From a virus, in IMG/VR virus record IMGVR_UViG_3300025110_000055, positions 1 to 34,160 of that record: a stretch of DNA of 34,160 bases; one strand, written 5' to 3'. Made by a program: the position numbers and the translations under genes. The notes beneath the pieces are model-generated. The model was not told where the DNA came from and did no database searches. It saw only the letters and a program-made list of their open reading frames with translations. Of the stretch, positions 6,562-13,684 are shown piece after piece; positions within the stretch are counted from its first letter, which is position 1, and each line of letters begins with the position of its first letter.

Positions 6562-7616
6562 TATTTATTCTCCGTTTTTGCGAGTTGTTTGGCGTACTGT
6601 TCTGGTGTTATACCCAACCGCCTTGCGAGGGACACTTGGGTTGCTGTTAACTGTACTTTGCGAGGCATAGCACCATTATTTCTTGTTGCAGGTGCTACGA
6701 CATTCGAGGGTTTTTTAGAGATCACAGTTTCTGCTTCTTCTTGAATTTCTTCAGGTTCAGCAGCTACAGCATTATCTTTGCTCTCTAAAACTTTAAAAAT
6801 CTGTTCTTTGCCTTTATTAATCCTATCATAATATTCATCAGAATTTGGATGAATACCATCTTGTTCAATTAATTTTTTATGTAACCCCATGATATAACCA
6901 GTAGCTTCTTCATAATCAGGATGTTGAAACCATGTGTTTTCTTGCAACCATTTAGTTGATCTAGGATCAATAGGCACTTGTGGTTGCTGAGGTTGTTGAA
7001 CAGGTTGCTGTATCTGTTGTTGAGCAGCTTCCTGTTGTCTTTGATAATAAGCTAATTTATCAGAAGCAGATTTCTTATCAACTTGTGCTGCAAGAATCTT
7101 TTCATTTGCCTCTAACATTTTATCTGTATTACCAGCTTCATAAGCATCTTTAAACTCAGCTTTTGCTTGTTCTAACTCAGCACTAGACTTAGCTGTGATT
7201 TGTCCTAACAAGGCTTCTTCACCTTTATTAATTAAAGCTGAAAGTCTTTTGTTTTCACTTTGAACATTTGTAGCATAAGCTACAGCTTCTTCTCTTACTC
7301 GTTCTGCTGCTTCTTTTGCTCGTCTTTCTTCGTGAAACTCATACTTGATTTTATCAATGCGTTTCTGAACTTTATCGTTGATGCCTTCTATTTCTTCTTC
7401 TACATCATTAGATGAAGTTTCAGACTTAGGTGGCTTACGATCTTCAGGTGGTCTATCATCAATGATTTCTACTTGAAGGTCAGAATTGTTTTCTTCAGGA
7501 GCATCTTTATCTTTACCGATTTGATGTTTTACTCCAAAGAATTTTTCTTCTCTTGAAGTTTCTACAGGTTGTTTTATCTGTTCAACTTCTTGATTTGCGG
7601 TATTATTTTCAGACAT
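6561..7616 (-). CDS. Scaffolding protein
   Basis: This 351-aa, acidic, mostly helical protein probably templates procapsid assembly and then leaves. Residues 1-75 are polar and disordered. About 75-200 is a long charged coiled coil (DKVQKRIDKIKYEFHEERRA and following heptads). About 195-215 is a Gln/Pro-rich linker (QQIQQPVQQPQQPQ). A small domain follows with STKWLQENTWFQHPDYEEAT, and the C-terminal basic helix contains TATQVSLARRLGITPEQYAK, a likely capsid-binding end. The architecture and the place between portal and capsid genes fit phage scaffolds well. It is separated by 1 nt from the GroES-like gene. Confidence 0.75.
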   Translation of the reverse strand: MSENNTANQEVEQIKQPVETSREEKFFGVKHQIGKDKDAPEENNSDLQVEIIDDRPPEDRKPPKSETSSNDVEEEIEGINDKVQKRIDKIKYEFHEERRAKEAAERVREEAVAYATNVQSENKRLSALINKGEEALLGQITAKSSAELEQAKAEFKDAYEAGNTDKMLEANEKILAAQVDKKSASDKLAYYQRQQEAAQQQIQQPVQQPQQPQVPIDPRSTKWLQENTWFQHPDYEEATGYIMGLHKKLIEQDGIHPNSDEYYDRINKGKEQIFKVLESKDNAVAAEPEEIQEEAETVISKKPSNVVAPATRNNGAMPRKVQLTATQVSLARRLGITPEQYAKQLAKTENK

Positions 7617-7617
7617 A

Positions 7618-8007
7618 TTAAATTACCTTTACTATTCCTCTTGGGTCTTGGACAACAGCTTCTACGCTGTCGTCATTGATTAAACGAAATTCTTTTCCGT
7701 GCACTTTAAATCTAGTGCCAGAATAAGAACGCATAATAATCCAATCGCCCTTTTCACAATAAGGACCATTTGGAAATCTGTTCTCATCTTTATAACAATC
7801 ATCACCCATTTCTAAAACGAATCCTACAATAGAACCAACTTCTTCGACTCTACGAGTTTCAGATGCCTTAATGATTCCACCTTTGGTAGCTTCTTCAATT
7901 TCAGGTAATGCGATTAGAATTTTGTACCCCTTCGGAATAGGGAGTTGTTTTGCTTTGTCTGTTGCTTCAACCTTTTTTGGTTGAATATCTTTTGCAGGTT
8001 TTGTCAT
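7618..8007 (-). CDS. GroES-like co-chaperonin
   Basis: This 129-aa protein shows the GroES (Cpn10) pattern: KGYKILIALPEIEEATKGGI where the first strand and mobile-loop region lie, GSIVGFVLEMGDD, CEKGDWIIMRSYSGT, and FKVHGKEFRLINDDSVEAVV matching the YxGT...I/L-G-E-E-Y...D-I-A-V ending of GroES. It carries an N-terminal lysine-rich extension and an insertion around residues 75-85. By analogy with T4 gp31 it could cap the host GroEL chamber so that capsid protein folds. Its position directly before scaffold and capsid genes supports this. GroEL binding is inferred. A strong AGGAG site precedes the ATG. Confidence 0.75.
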   Translation of the reverse strand: MTKPAKDIQPKKVEATDKAKQLPIPKGYKILIALPEIEEATKGGIIKASETRRVEEVGSIVGFVLEMGDDCYKDENRFPNGPYCEKGDWIIMRSYSGTRFKVHGKEFRLINDDSVEAVVQDPRGIVKVI

Positions 8008-8021
8008 GTTTTCTCCTGTGC

Positions 8022-8050
8022 ACTAGATTAGGTCTAGGTCCTTGCGTCAA
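8022..8050 (-). promoter_or_regulatory. Candidate sigma70-like promoter for groES-scaffold-capsid genes
   Basis: On the minus strand TTGACG (8045-8050) and TCTAGT (8022-8027) are separated by 17 bp and lie just upstream of the GroES-like gene. The -35 box matches 5 of 6 and the -10 only 4 of 6. The -35 lies in a 14-bp dyad, CGTCAATTTTGACG (8045-8058), which could be an operator. The site overlaps the end of the gene upstream. Confidence 0.35.
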
Positions 8051-8247
8051 TTTTGACGATTTACTATTTCTAGTAGATCGAGTATATCTCTTTCTACTAA
8101 GGCAAGTCCAGATATTACACCTGTTAAATATCTGTATTCCTCAAAACTTTTACATCCACCACCGGATAAGTGATCAGCATGTTCATTCATATGCTCACGA
8201 ATCTTTTTCTGTATAGCTTCTACTATATTTTCAGTTGATCCACTCAC
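8047..8247 (-). CDS. Small conserved phage protein, unknown function
   Basis: This 66-aa protein has two likely helices around a glycine turn: ENIVEAIQKKIREHMNEHAD, then HLSGGGCKSFEEYRYLTGVI and SGLALVERDILDLLEIVNRQ. I recall the pattern DHL-GG-KSFEEYxYLxGxIxGLALxEREILDL in small proteins next to portal genes in several phages. The function is unknown. Its ATG overlaps the portal stop by 4 nt (ATGA), so it is probably coupled to portal translation. A head-assembly helper role is conceivable but unsupported. Confidence 0.65.
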   Translation of the reverse strand: MSGSTENIVEAIQKKIREHMNEHADHLSGGGCKSFEEYRYLTGVISGLALVERDILDLLEIVNRQN

Positions 8248-10679
8248 TCGTTATCCAGTAATGTTTCTGCTATGTCTTTACCTATCTTAGCACCTTCTAT
8301 TTGTTCTTTGCTAGATATTTTTTTACTTTCTGTAGCAGCTTTTAATCCTATGTTAGCACCAGCTATGCGTTCTTGTGAAGCTATTCTTTCTTTTTCAACT
8401 TCAGTGGTCGCTTTAGATTTTTCTAAATCAAGAGCAATTCTTTCTGCATCAGCTTTCATTTTTCTCTGTACTTCAGCTTGTCTAATGTCTAACTCTCTTT
8501 CTCTTTGCTGTATTACAGGGTCTTCTAGTTGCTCTCTAATTTCTTCTTGTCTTTCATCTGCTTGGCTTGAAGCTAAGACTCTTTCAGCAGCTTCAGATAC
8601 AAGCTCTGATAAACGCAGTTCAATATCTTCTGGTAGCGGTTCATCAGGTGGTGGCAATGGTGCACCAAGTTGTTTTTCAATTTCTTTACGATATTGAAAG
8701 GCTATGTGTTCTGTTACATGTTCTGTAAATGCAGCTAAGATAGCGTTAGCGTTAGGGCTTTGTCCTACCATCTCTCTCATCTTAGGATCATTTATAGCAG
8801 CCATGTGAACTTTAATATGTGCTTCGTGATCCTGATACATAAATGCTTTAACAGGTTTTCTGTTTAGCATGTTCATGTTTTCTGATACCGGATCAGTAGG
8901 TGCTATCTCAGTTTCAAGTGGAACAATCTTATCTGCATCTCTAATACCTAACACATCAAGCATCTGTCTGTGGAGTTCTTCCATGTTATACATTTGCGGT
9001 GCTTGTTGTGATAACTGTAGTGCAGCTTGATACTGCATAATCTTTTGTGCTTTAGTAGAAGCATTAGGATCAGATACTGGTATTACATCAACTCTGCCAT
9101 CAAAATCTTCTTTCAATAGTTCTTTACCCTTTATGTTATAAGGATATTCAGTAGGTCCAAAGTCATAAATTATTTTAGATAATATTCTTAATTCATGTTT
9201 CATTGAGTTATGAATCCTGCTTTGTACTGATCCAATAACTTTTAACGACCTTTCTAACAATGCGAGTGTAGTGCCGACTGGAGCCTGATTATTCATGTCA
9301 GAGACTTTCATATCAGCTAAAGAAGCAAATCTTCTACCTTCTTCTACAATGTTTTGTAAAAGGGAGTATAAGGTAGTAGATGGTTCTTTATAAGGGAGAA
9401 AAGTAATATTATCTTTTATAGCACCACCCGGCACATCCACATCACGAAACTCTCCGGGCATGATAGGAGTATCATCACCCTTAATTCTTAAACCTCTTGA
9501 TTTTAAACCACCCGGCAAGTTAGATAATGTACCTGCATCTACGAGTTGTCTTAATAAACTTGTAGCAGACTTAGCTATGCCACCTATTAAGTGAACCAAT
9601 CCAAATCCATAAAATCCCATTCCGGGTAAGTATTGATAGTGAACAAAGTGTTGTCTGCGTTTCTTTAATGGATCATCTTCAATAAAGTTTCTGCGAATCG
9701 CTAATATTTTATTTGATTGATAATCTAAAGTAATAACATAAGGCAATGCTATGCCTGTTACTTTCCCATCTTTTCTATCTTCAAAACCTTTTAAATCTAA
9801 ATCAACCATCATTTCTAATATCGTATGACGATTATCATTTTCGTAAGTTTGTCTTTCGCCTGTTAGTTCGTTGTATTTAGACTGAATGTTTGTTAAATCA
9901 TCTGAGGGTTCTTGTAAATCTACATCTTTGTAAAAACCTATGACCTGTAATTTTTTAATATCATTGGTGCTTTTTTTCATTATGTGTGTAGCACGATCAC
10001 AAGTTGTTAAATCAGATGCACCATAACTTACAACAAAGTCTTCTGCTGGTACAAACATACTTGCAGGTCTGTCTAACATAGGATCAAAATAAATTTTTCT
10101 AAATGCAGAACCTGCTAGTGGTAAATTAAATAACAGCTTTTCTGTTTCAGTTCGATACTCTGTCATTTTGTCTGTCAGCAAATAGTTTAAATAATCTTTA
10201 ACCCTGACAGATTGATCTTGGCTTTCTTGATCTATTGAACCAACAATCCTAACATCAACAGGACCTTTAGCTGGAAATATCTCAGTAATGGTTTCGGCTT
10301 GAAACCTTACAACTGATTCTGTAAGCAATGGATGAAATACACCACAAGCACCCTGCCAAGGCAAAGTTCTTTCTTCTATCTTTAATCCTAGCTGGTCTAA
10401 ACCTTTAGTATAAGTTTGTTCCCAATCTTTGCGTGATTCTTTATCAGAATTAAAATACTGTATTAGCTCTGACGCTAATACTTCTAGTTCACCATCTTCC
10501 ATGAACTCAGCTATGTTGTCGTCAAAGTTTGGAGTGCCAAATTCAGCACCTTCTTCAAAATCTATAATCATTCCCCCATCTTCGGTCAATACTGCGACCT
10601 CATCAGGGTTAGTTACTAAAACTTCTAAAGGAGAATCTTTAACTATCTTGTCTGGGGTTTTTAATGGTTTTTCTGCCAT
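8244..10679 (-). CDS. Portal protein (P22-type, large)
   Basis: This 811-aa protein should form the dodecameric DNA channel at the head vertex. Residues 1-60 are acidic. The core includes KDWEQTYTKGLDQLGLKIEE, LPWQGACGVFHPLLTESVVR, PLAGSAFRKIYFDPMLDRPA, FVHYQYLPGMGFYGFGLVHL, and LVDAGTLSNLPGGLKSRGLR, which are typical of large podoviral portals. After about residue 640 a long helical, charged extension follows (ERELDIRQAEVQRKMKADAE and similar heptads to the end), resembling the barrel helices of P22-like portals. The order terL, small gene, portal supports the call. It is preceded by a good TTAGGAG site. Confidence 0.88.
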   Translation of the reverse strand: MAEKPLKTPDKIVKDSPLEVLVTNPDEVAVLTEDGGMIIDFEEGAEFGTPNFDDNIAEFMEDGELEVLASELIQYFNSDKESRKDWEQTYTKGLDQLGLKIEERTLPWQGACGVFHPLLTESVVRFQAETITEIFPAKGPVDVRIVGSIDQESQDQSVRVKDYLNYLLTDKMTEYRTETEKLLFNLPLAGSAFRKIYFDPMLDRPASMFVPAEDFVVSYGASDLTTCDRATHIMKKSTNDIKKLQVIGFYKDVDLQEPSDDLTNIQSKYNELTGERQTYENDNRHTILEMMVDLDLKGFEDRKDGKVTGIALPYVITLDYQSNKILAIRRNFIEDDPLKKRRQHFVHYQYLPGMGFYGFGLVHLIGGIAKSATSLLRQLVDAGTLSNLPGGLKSRGLRIKGDDTPIMPGEFRDVDVPGGAIKDNITFLPYKEPSTTLYSLLQNIVEEGRRFASLADMKVSDMNNQAPVGTTLALLERSLKVIGSVQSRIHNSMKHELRILSKIIYDFGPTEYPYNIKGKELLKEDFDGRVDVIPVSDPNASTKAQKIMQYQAALQLSQQAPQMYNMEELHRQMLDVLGIRDADKIVPLETEIAPTDPVSENMNMLNRKPVKAFMYQDHEAHIKVHMAAINDPKMREMVGQSPNANAILAAFTEHVTEHIAFQYRKEIEKQLGAPLPPPDEPLPEDIELRLSELVSEAAERVLASSQADERQEEIREQLEDPVIQQRERELDIRQAEVQRKMKADAERIALDLEKSKATTEVEKERIASQERIAGANIGLKAATESKKISSKEQIEGAKIGKDIAETLLDNE

Positions 10680-10687
10680 TTAATCTC

Positions 10688-10876
10688 CTAATGTAATATT
10701 TTATTATCATCTAATTCTTTATCTATAATATCTTGCAATATTTCTGTAAGTTCGCCACACACTTTTAAATTTTGTTCTTCTGCTATAAGAATTGCAGAAT
10801 CAAATGAATCAGCATGAATATTTGGTCCTTCATACTCTTTGTCATTATAAATAAAAGATGTAAGATAAATTTTCAT
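10688..10876 (-). CDS. Small phage protein between terminase and portal, unknown function
   Basis: This 62-aa protein begins MKIYLTSFIYNDKEYEGPNI and continues HADSFDSAILIAEEQNLKVC, a beta-hairpin then helix arrangement, ending in an acidic tail. The YxGPNIxADSFxxA pattern recurs in short phage proteins I have seen, without known function. The start shares one base with the terL stop (TAATG) and the portal start follows 8 nt after its stop, so the three genes form a tight unit. Confidence 0.6.
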   Translation of the reverse strand: MKIYLTSFIYNDKEYEGPNIHADSFDSAILIAEEQNLKVCGELTEILQDIIDKELDDNKILH

Positions 10877-12435
10877 TAATAATAATTTGCTTCTCTAGGG
10901 GGCAAGTCTTCCTCTGGTTCATCAGATTCTAAACCAATAAAACCACCTTGTCTAAATCTTATCAGTGCTTGTGTAGATGAATCTACTAAATCGTCATGGT
11001 CTCCAGATGGGAAAGAAGCAAATTCTTCAATCACTTCTTCTGCAAACTTCCTCTCTGGAGCCCACACGATTCCGGATGCAAATAAATCTGCAACCGCATT
11101 AACCCTAGCTATTTTATCGTTTCCACGACTAGGGGTGTATTCTGAAACTGGTATTCCCATTTGTCTTAGTTCAAAGATTAAAGGCATTCCTGCTGCTTTG
11201 GCTTCTACAATAAATGCTTCAGGTTGCCACTCTTGATACATTTCAAAGGCTCGTTTTTTTAAATCAGGAAACTCAAGCCGTTCTTTGTAAGCATCTAATA
11301 AAATTACTTGTGGTTGTGTAACTCCATGATCATCGGGTTGATAAAAAACACCCCATGTTGTACAAGCTGAAAAGTCAGAACGCTGTGTTTTTAAAAACGC
11401 AGTATCCCATGACTGTATAATAAAATCGCATTGTGGTGGATAATCTTGTTCCCAGACACGCCACCATTCTCTTTTAATGATAGCTGATTCTTCTGCGGTA
11501 GGGTTCTGCTGATATTGAGCAGACCATTTAGCTAAAGGCAGTTCTGCTCTTAGCTTTTCTAATTCTTTAATATCCCAAAACTCTTGCCACAAACTTCTAC
11601 CTGAGGGCAAGATAGCAGGGAACTCTATAACTTCCCATTCATCAGAACCATCTCTTTGTGCAGAGGCTTTAAGTATTTGTCCTGTTAAATCTCGTTTATG
11701 CCATCTTGTCATTACGATAATAATCGCACCACCCGGCTGTAAACGCTGTCTTGGTCCAGAGGTATAATACTCATAGACCTTATCAAAGACAGAGGGATCG
11801 TTGCTTTGTCCCTCTTGTTCAGAGTGTGGATCATCTATGATTAACAAGTCCGCACCTTTACCGGTTACAGCACCGCCCACACCAATCGCAAAGTATTCTC
11901 CGCCCTTATTGGTATTCCAGCGACCTGCTGCTTTAGAATCAGATTGTAATCCTACATCCGTAAAAACTTTCTTATAGTCTTCTGAGCCGACAAGGTTTCT
12001 AACCTTACGACCAAACCCCACAGCTAATTCTGCGGTGTGAGCAACCTGAATGATCTTCTTCTCAGGGAAACATCCTAGAAACCATGCAGGTAATAAATAA
12101 GATGCAAACTCAGACTTAGTATGACGAGGGGGCATATTAATAATTAAACGCTTTAACTTACCCTCTTTAACTCTATTGAAAGCATCAGACATAATCTTGT
12201 GGTGATGTCCTTCAATAAAAGCCACCCACATTTCTTTTACAAAAGACAGAAAGCTATCTTTACAACCTTCTTTAATCTTAGCCCTCTCGTACTCTGAGAG
12301 AAGCTCTAAGAGCATCTTTTGTTGTTCTATGGGTAATTGACTTAGTTTGCTTAAATCAAACAATGGTGGCACCTCATCTTCTGTTGAGAAATATACATGT
12401 GTGTAAGGAGTATGTATGACCAGACAAAGTGCCAC
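10876..12435 (-). CDS. terL: Terminase large subunit (ATPase and nuclease)
   Basis: This 519-aa protein drives DNA into the head and cuts it. The N-terminal motor shows LIINMPPRHTKSEFASYLLP (Walker A-like, with Thr where many terminases have Gly, near residues 101-109), IQVAHTAELAVGFGRKVRNL and Walker B DLLIIDDPHSE near 200. The RNase H-like nuclease shows IQSWDTAF (Asp344), FIVEAKAAGMPL (Glu411) and GDHDDLVDSSTQAL near 485. The start is a GTG at 12435 with an AGGA site 7 nt upstream. Later starts would remove conserved-looking N-terminal helices. Four palindromic operator-like sites lie just upstream. Confidence 0.9.
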   Translation of the reverse strand: MALCLVIHTPYTHVYFSTEDEVPPLFDLSKLSQLPIEQQKMLLELLSEYERAKIKEGCKDSFLSFVKEMWVAFIEGHHHKIMSDAFNRVKEGKLKRLIINMPPRHTKSEFASYLLPAWFLGCFPEKKIIQVAHTAELAVGFGRKVRNLVGSEDYKKVFTDVGLQSDSKAAGRWNTNKGGEYFAIGVGGAVTGKGADLLIIDDPHSEQEGQSNDPSVFDKVYEYYTSGPRQRLQPGGAIIIVMTRWHKRDLTGQILKASAQRDGSDEWEVIEFPAILPSGRSLWQEFWDIKELEKLRAELPLAKWSAQYQQNPTAEESAIIKREWWRVWEQDYPPQCDFIIQSWDTAFLKTQRSDFSACTTWGVFYQPDDHGVTQPQVILLDAYKERLEFPDLKKRAFEMYQEWQPEAFIVEAKAAGMPLIFELRQMGIPVSEYTPSRGNDKIARVNAVADLFASGIVWAPERKFAEEVIEEFASFPSGDHDDLVDSSTQALIRFRQGGFIGLESDEPEEDLPPREANYY

Positions 12436-12444
12436 AAACTTTTC

Positions 12445-12516
12445 CTAGTATTAAACTAGATAGTATTAAACTATATAAATTAAAACTTAGTTTTAAACTA
12501 GCTAGTATAATACTAG
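12445..12516 (-). promoter_or_regulatory. Four 15-bp palindromic operator-like sites upstream of terL
   Basis: Four sites share the form nTAGTnTnAnACTAn: 12445-12459 (CTAGTATTAAACTAG), 12460-12474 (ATAGTATTAAACTAT), 12487-12501 (TTAGTTTTAAACTAG) and 12502-12516 (CTAGTATAATACTAG). Sites 1-2 abut exactly, sites 3-4 abut exactly, and the pairs are 12 bp apart. They fill the gap between the LexA-like gene and terL. Paired dyads usually indicate cooperative repressor binding. The same motif recurs upstream of the primase gene. The binding protein is unknown. Confidence 0.7.
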
Positions 12517-12554
12517 TTGATCTGCCGATAGCTCTCCCTATTATGTGCATAGTT

Positions 12555-12809
12555 TCACATCTTCACTTGTTCGTCAATACCTGAGTCAAATTTTTTAAAA
12601 GGACTTTTCCTTGTGCTCATCACAGTACGCCACTTATTAGGTTGCATAGTAACCCACCCATTATCTTCTAATCTTTTTAACATAGCGTGTACTGTGCTCT
12701 TAGATGATATACCTAGCGTATAAGCTAAAGCATCTAGTGATGGTCCACAATTAAATTCTTCCCAGTATGCTTCTATCGCTTCTAATAACTTTAATTGTTT
12801 GTTTGTCAT
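12555..12809 (-). CDS. LexA-like winged-helix DNA-binding protein without peptidase domain
   Basis: This 84-aa protein matches the N-terminal DNA-binding domain of LexA: TNKQLKLLEAIEAYWEEFNC, then GPSLDALAYTLGISSKSTVH (recognition helix) and AMLKRLEDNGWVTMQPNKWR (wing). LexA's serine/lysine self-cleavage domain is absent, so this protein cannot be inactivated by RecA-stimulated autocleavage. It lies between terS and terL, directly beside four palindromic sites that it may bind. Its own upstream region carries a LexA-type GTTC-N7-GTTC box. The ribosome site is weak. A transcriptional repressor is most likely, though the targets are inferred. Confidence 0.75.
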   Translation of the reverse strand: MTNKQLKLLEAIEAYWEEFNCGPSLDALAYTLGISSKSTVHAMLKRLEDNGWVTMQPNKWRTVMSTRKSPFKKFDSGIDEQVKM

Positions 12810-12840
12810 AGTATATATGTATGGGGTCTATGGGACCCAC

Positions 12841-12855
12841 GAACATTATACGAAC
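12841..12855 (-). promoter_or_regulatory. Alphaproteobacterial LexA-type box over a TATAAT -10 element
   Basis: On the minus strand the sequence is GTTCGTATAATGTTC, an exact GTTC-N7-GTTC direct repeat, the published LexA (SOS) box of alphaproteobacteria. The seven spacer bases contain a perfect TATAAT hexamer, so binding would occlude a promoter. It lies 32 nt upstream of the LexA-like gene start. The -35 region (around TGGCTT) is weak. Host LexA, the phage LexA-like protein, or both could bind. Confidence 0.6.
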
Positions 12856-12977
12856 ATTCTAAAAAAAAAGCCATCTTTTAGTAGGTCGGAAAAGAAAAAA
12901 GGGGGTACCCCTATGAAAATTATGAAATTATATGTGCAAAATAGTATGTACCCTACAGTCAAACAAAAAATAATATT

Positions 12978-13013
12978 GGGGGGTTGGGGGGGAGTGGGGT
13001 TATATTAATGGGG
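12978..13013 (+). repeat. G-run cluster with G-quadruplex potential
   Basis: Runs of 6, 7, 4 and 4 G's (12978-12983, 12986-12992, 12996-12999, 13010-13013) are separated by 2, 3 and 10 nt, in an otherwise AT-rich genome. This fits an intramolecular quadruplex on the plus strand. It lies in the 229-bp gap 12810-13038 between terS and the LexA-like gene, which also contains the palindrome GGGGTACCCC (12902-12911). No convincing gene is present in the gap. A packaging-site, transcription-pausing or replication role is speculative. Confidence 0.6.
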
Positions 13014-13038
13014 TTTTGCGTGATAGTGAGTGCTTACT

Positions 13039-13509
13039 TTAATTGCCAAACATTTGCTGTATCTTTTGTTCTAACTCAATCCTGATCTCATCACTCGTCT
13101 TATCATTGGTTATGCTTTCCACTCTCTCTGTGAATAGTGCCACCTCTGAAACCTTGCCTAGCAATTCCAAAGCCCTGATTCTCGCTGATTCGTTGTTGTT
13201 TGTATTAGTAGCCTCTGCTTGTAGCTGTTCCATGATGAACTGTCTTAGAGAGATAGCTGAGGTGACTGCATAATCGTTCTTACGCTTAATTCCTTGCTGT
13301 ATCCTTTGGGAGACCTTAGGGTTGCTCATTAACTTACTAGCCTCTGTCCATATGCTACTGTCTTTCATATTCTCTACGCTGTAAGCATCTCTGTATGATT
13401 CACTTGCAGTCTTACCTGAGATGACACCCTGACAAAACTTTTCCTGCTTAGGAGTAAGCCCTGATATGTTAGCTACTTTGTTCCCTGATTTATCCTTATC
13501 TTTACTCAT
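13039..13509 (-). CDS. terS: Terminase small subunit
   Basis: This 156-aa protein should recognise phage DNA and present it to the large subunit. It shows the Terminase_2-type N-terminal HTH pattern ISGLTPKQEKFCQGVISGKT followed by ASESYRDAYSVENMKDSSIW and TEASKLMSNPKVSQRIQQGI, then a helical oligomerisation region and a C-terminal acidic helix (DEIRIELEQKIQQMFGN). It is the first gene of the leftward block. A 16-bp palindrome lies 7 bp before the ATG where early rightward genes carry the same element. No strong Shine-Dalgarno is visible, so translation may be modest. Confidence 0.82.
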   Translation of the reverse strand: MSKDKDKSGNKVANISGLTPKQEKFCQGVISGKTASESYRDAYSVENMKDSSIWTEASKLMSNPKVSQRIQQGIKRKNDYAVTSAISLRQFIMEQLQAEATNTNNNESARIRALELLGKVSEVALFTERVESITNDKTSDEIRIELEQKIQQMFGN

Positions 13510-13516
13510 ATCTATG

Positions 13517-13532
13517 TATTAACGAATTAATA
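13517..13532 (-). promoter_or_regulatory. TATTAAC-type palindrome upstream of terS
   Basis: TATTAACGAATTAATA has arms TATTAA/TTAATA. In minus orientation it is followed by CATAGATATG, the same arrangement as the palindrome-leader-ATG units of the rightward genes at 15269, 16637, 18776 and 19650. It is probably an operator or promoter element shared by divergent early and packaging genes. Confidence 0.5.
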
Positions 13533-13656
13533 TTTAATTTTTTTTACTTGCCCTATGTTAGTGATTACTATCGTTTAATCCTTATTATCCGCTTACTTCG
13601 TAAGCAACACAAGTATTGGTGGCGAACATTGGTAGAAAATAATTAACATTTTTTAC

Positions 13657-13684
13657 TTGATATTTGTGGGGTAGTCTATATATT
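13657..13684 (+). promoter_or_regulatory. Rightward sigma70-like promoter
   Basis: TTGATA (13657-13662) and TATATT (13679-13684) are separated by 16 bp; both boxes match 5 of 6 consensus bases. Transcription would start near 13691, just at the edge of the less AT-rich structured region, and run into the early gene block. It is the best-matching promoter seen in the window. Confidence 0.55.

Noticed and set aside
12445-12516. The 15-bp palindrome array as a CRISPR
   Set aside because: Repeats are 15 bp, palindromic, abutting and without unique spacers, so an operator array is the better reading.
12799-13008. Plus-strand 69-codon ORF over the G-rich gap
   Set aside because: Starts inside the LexA-like gene, contains low-complexity Lys and Gly runs produced by the A- and G-tracts, and lacks a ribosome site.
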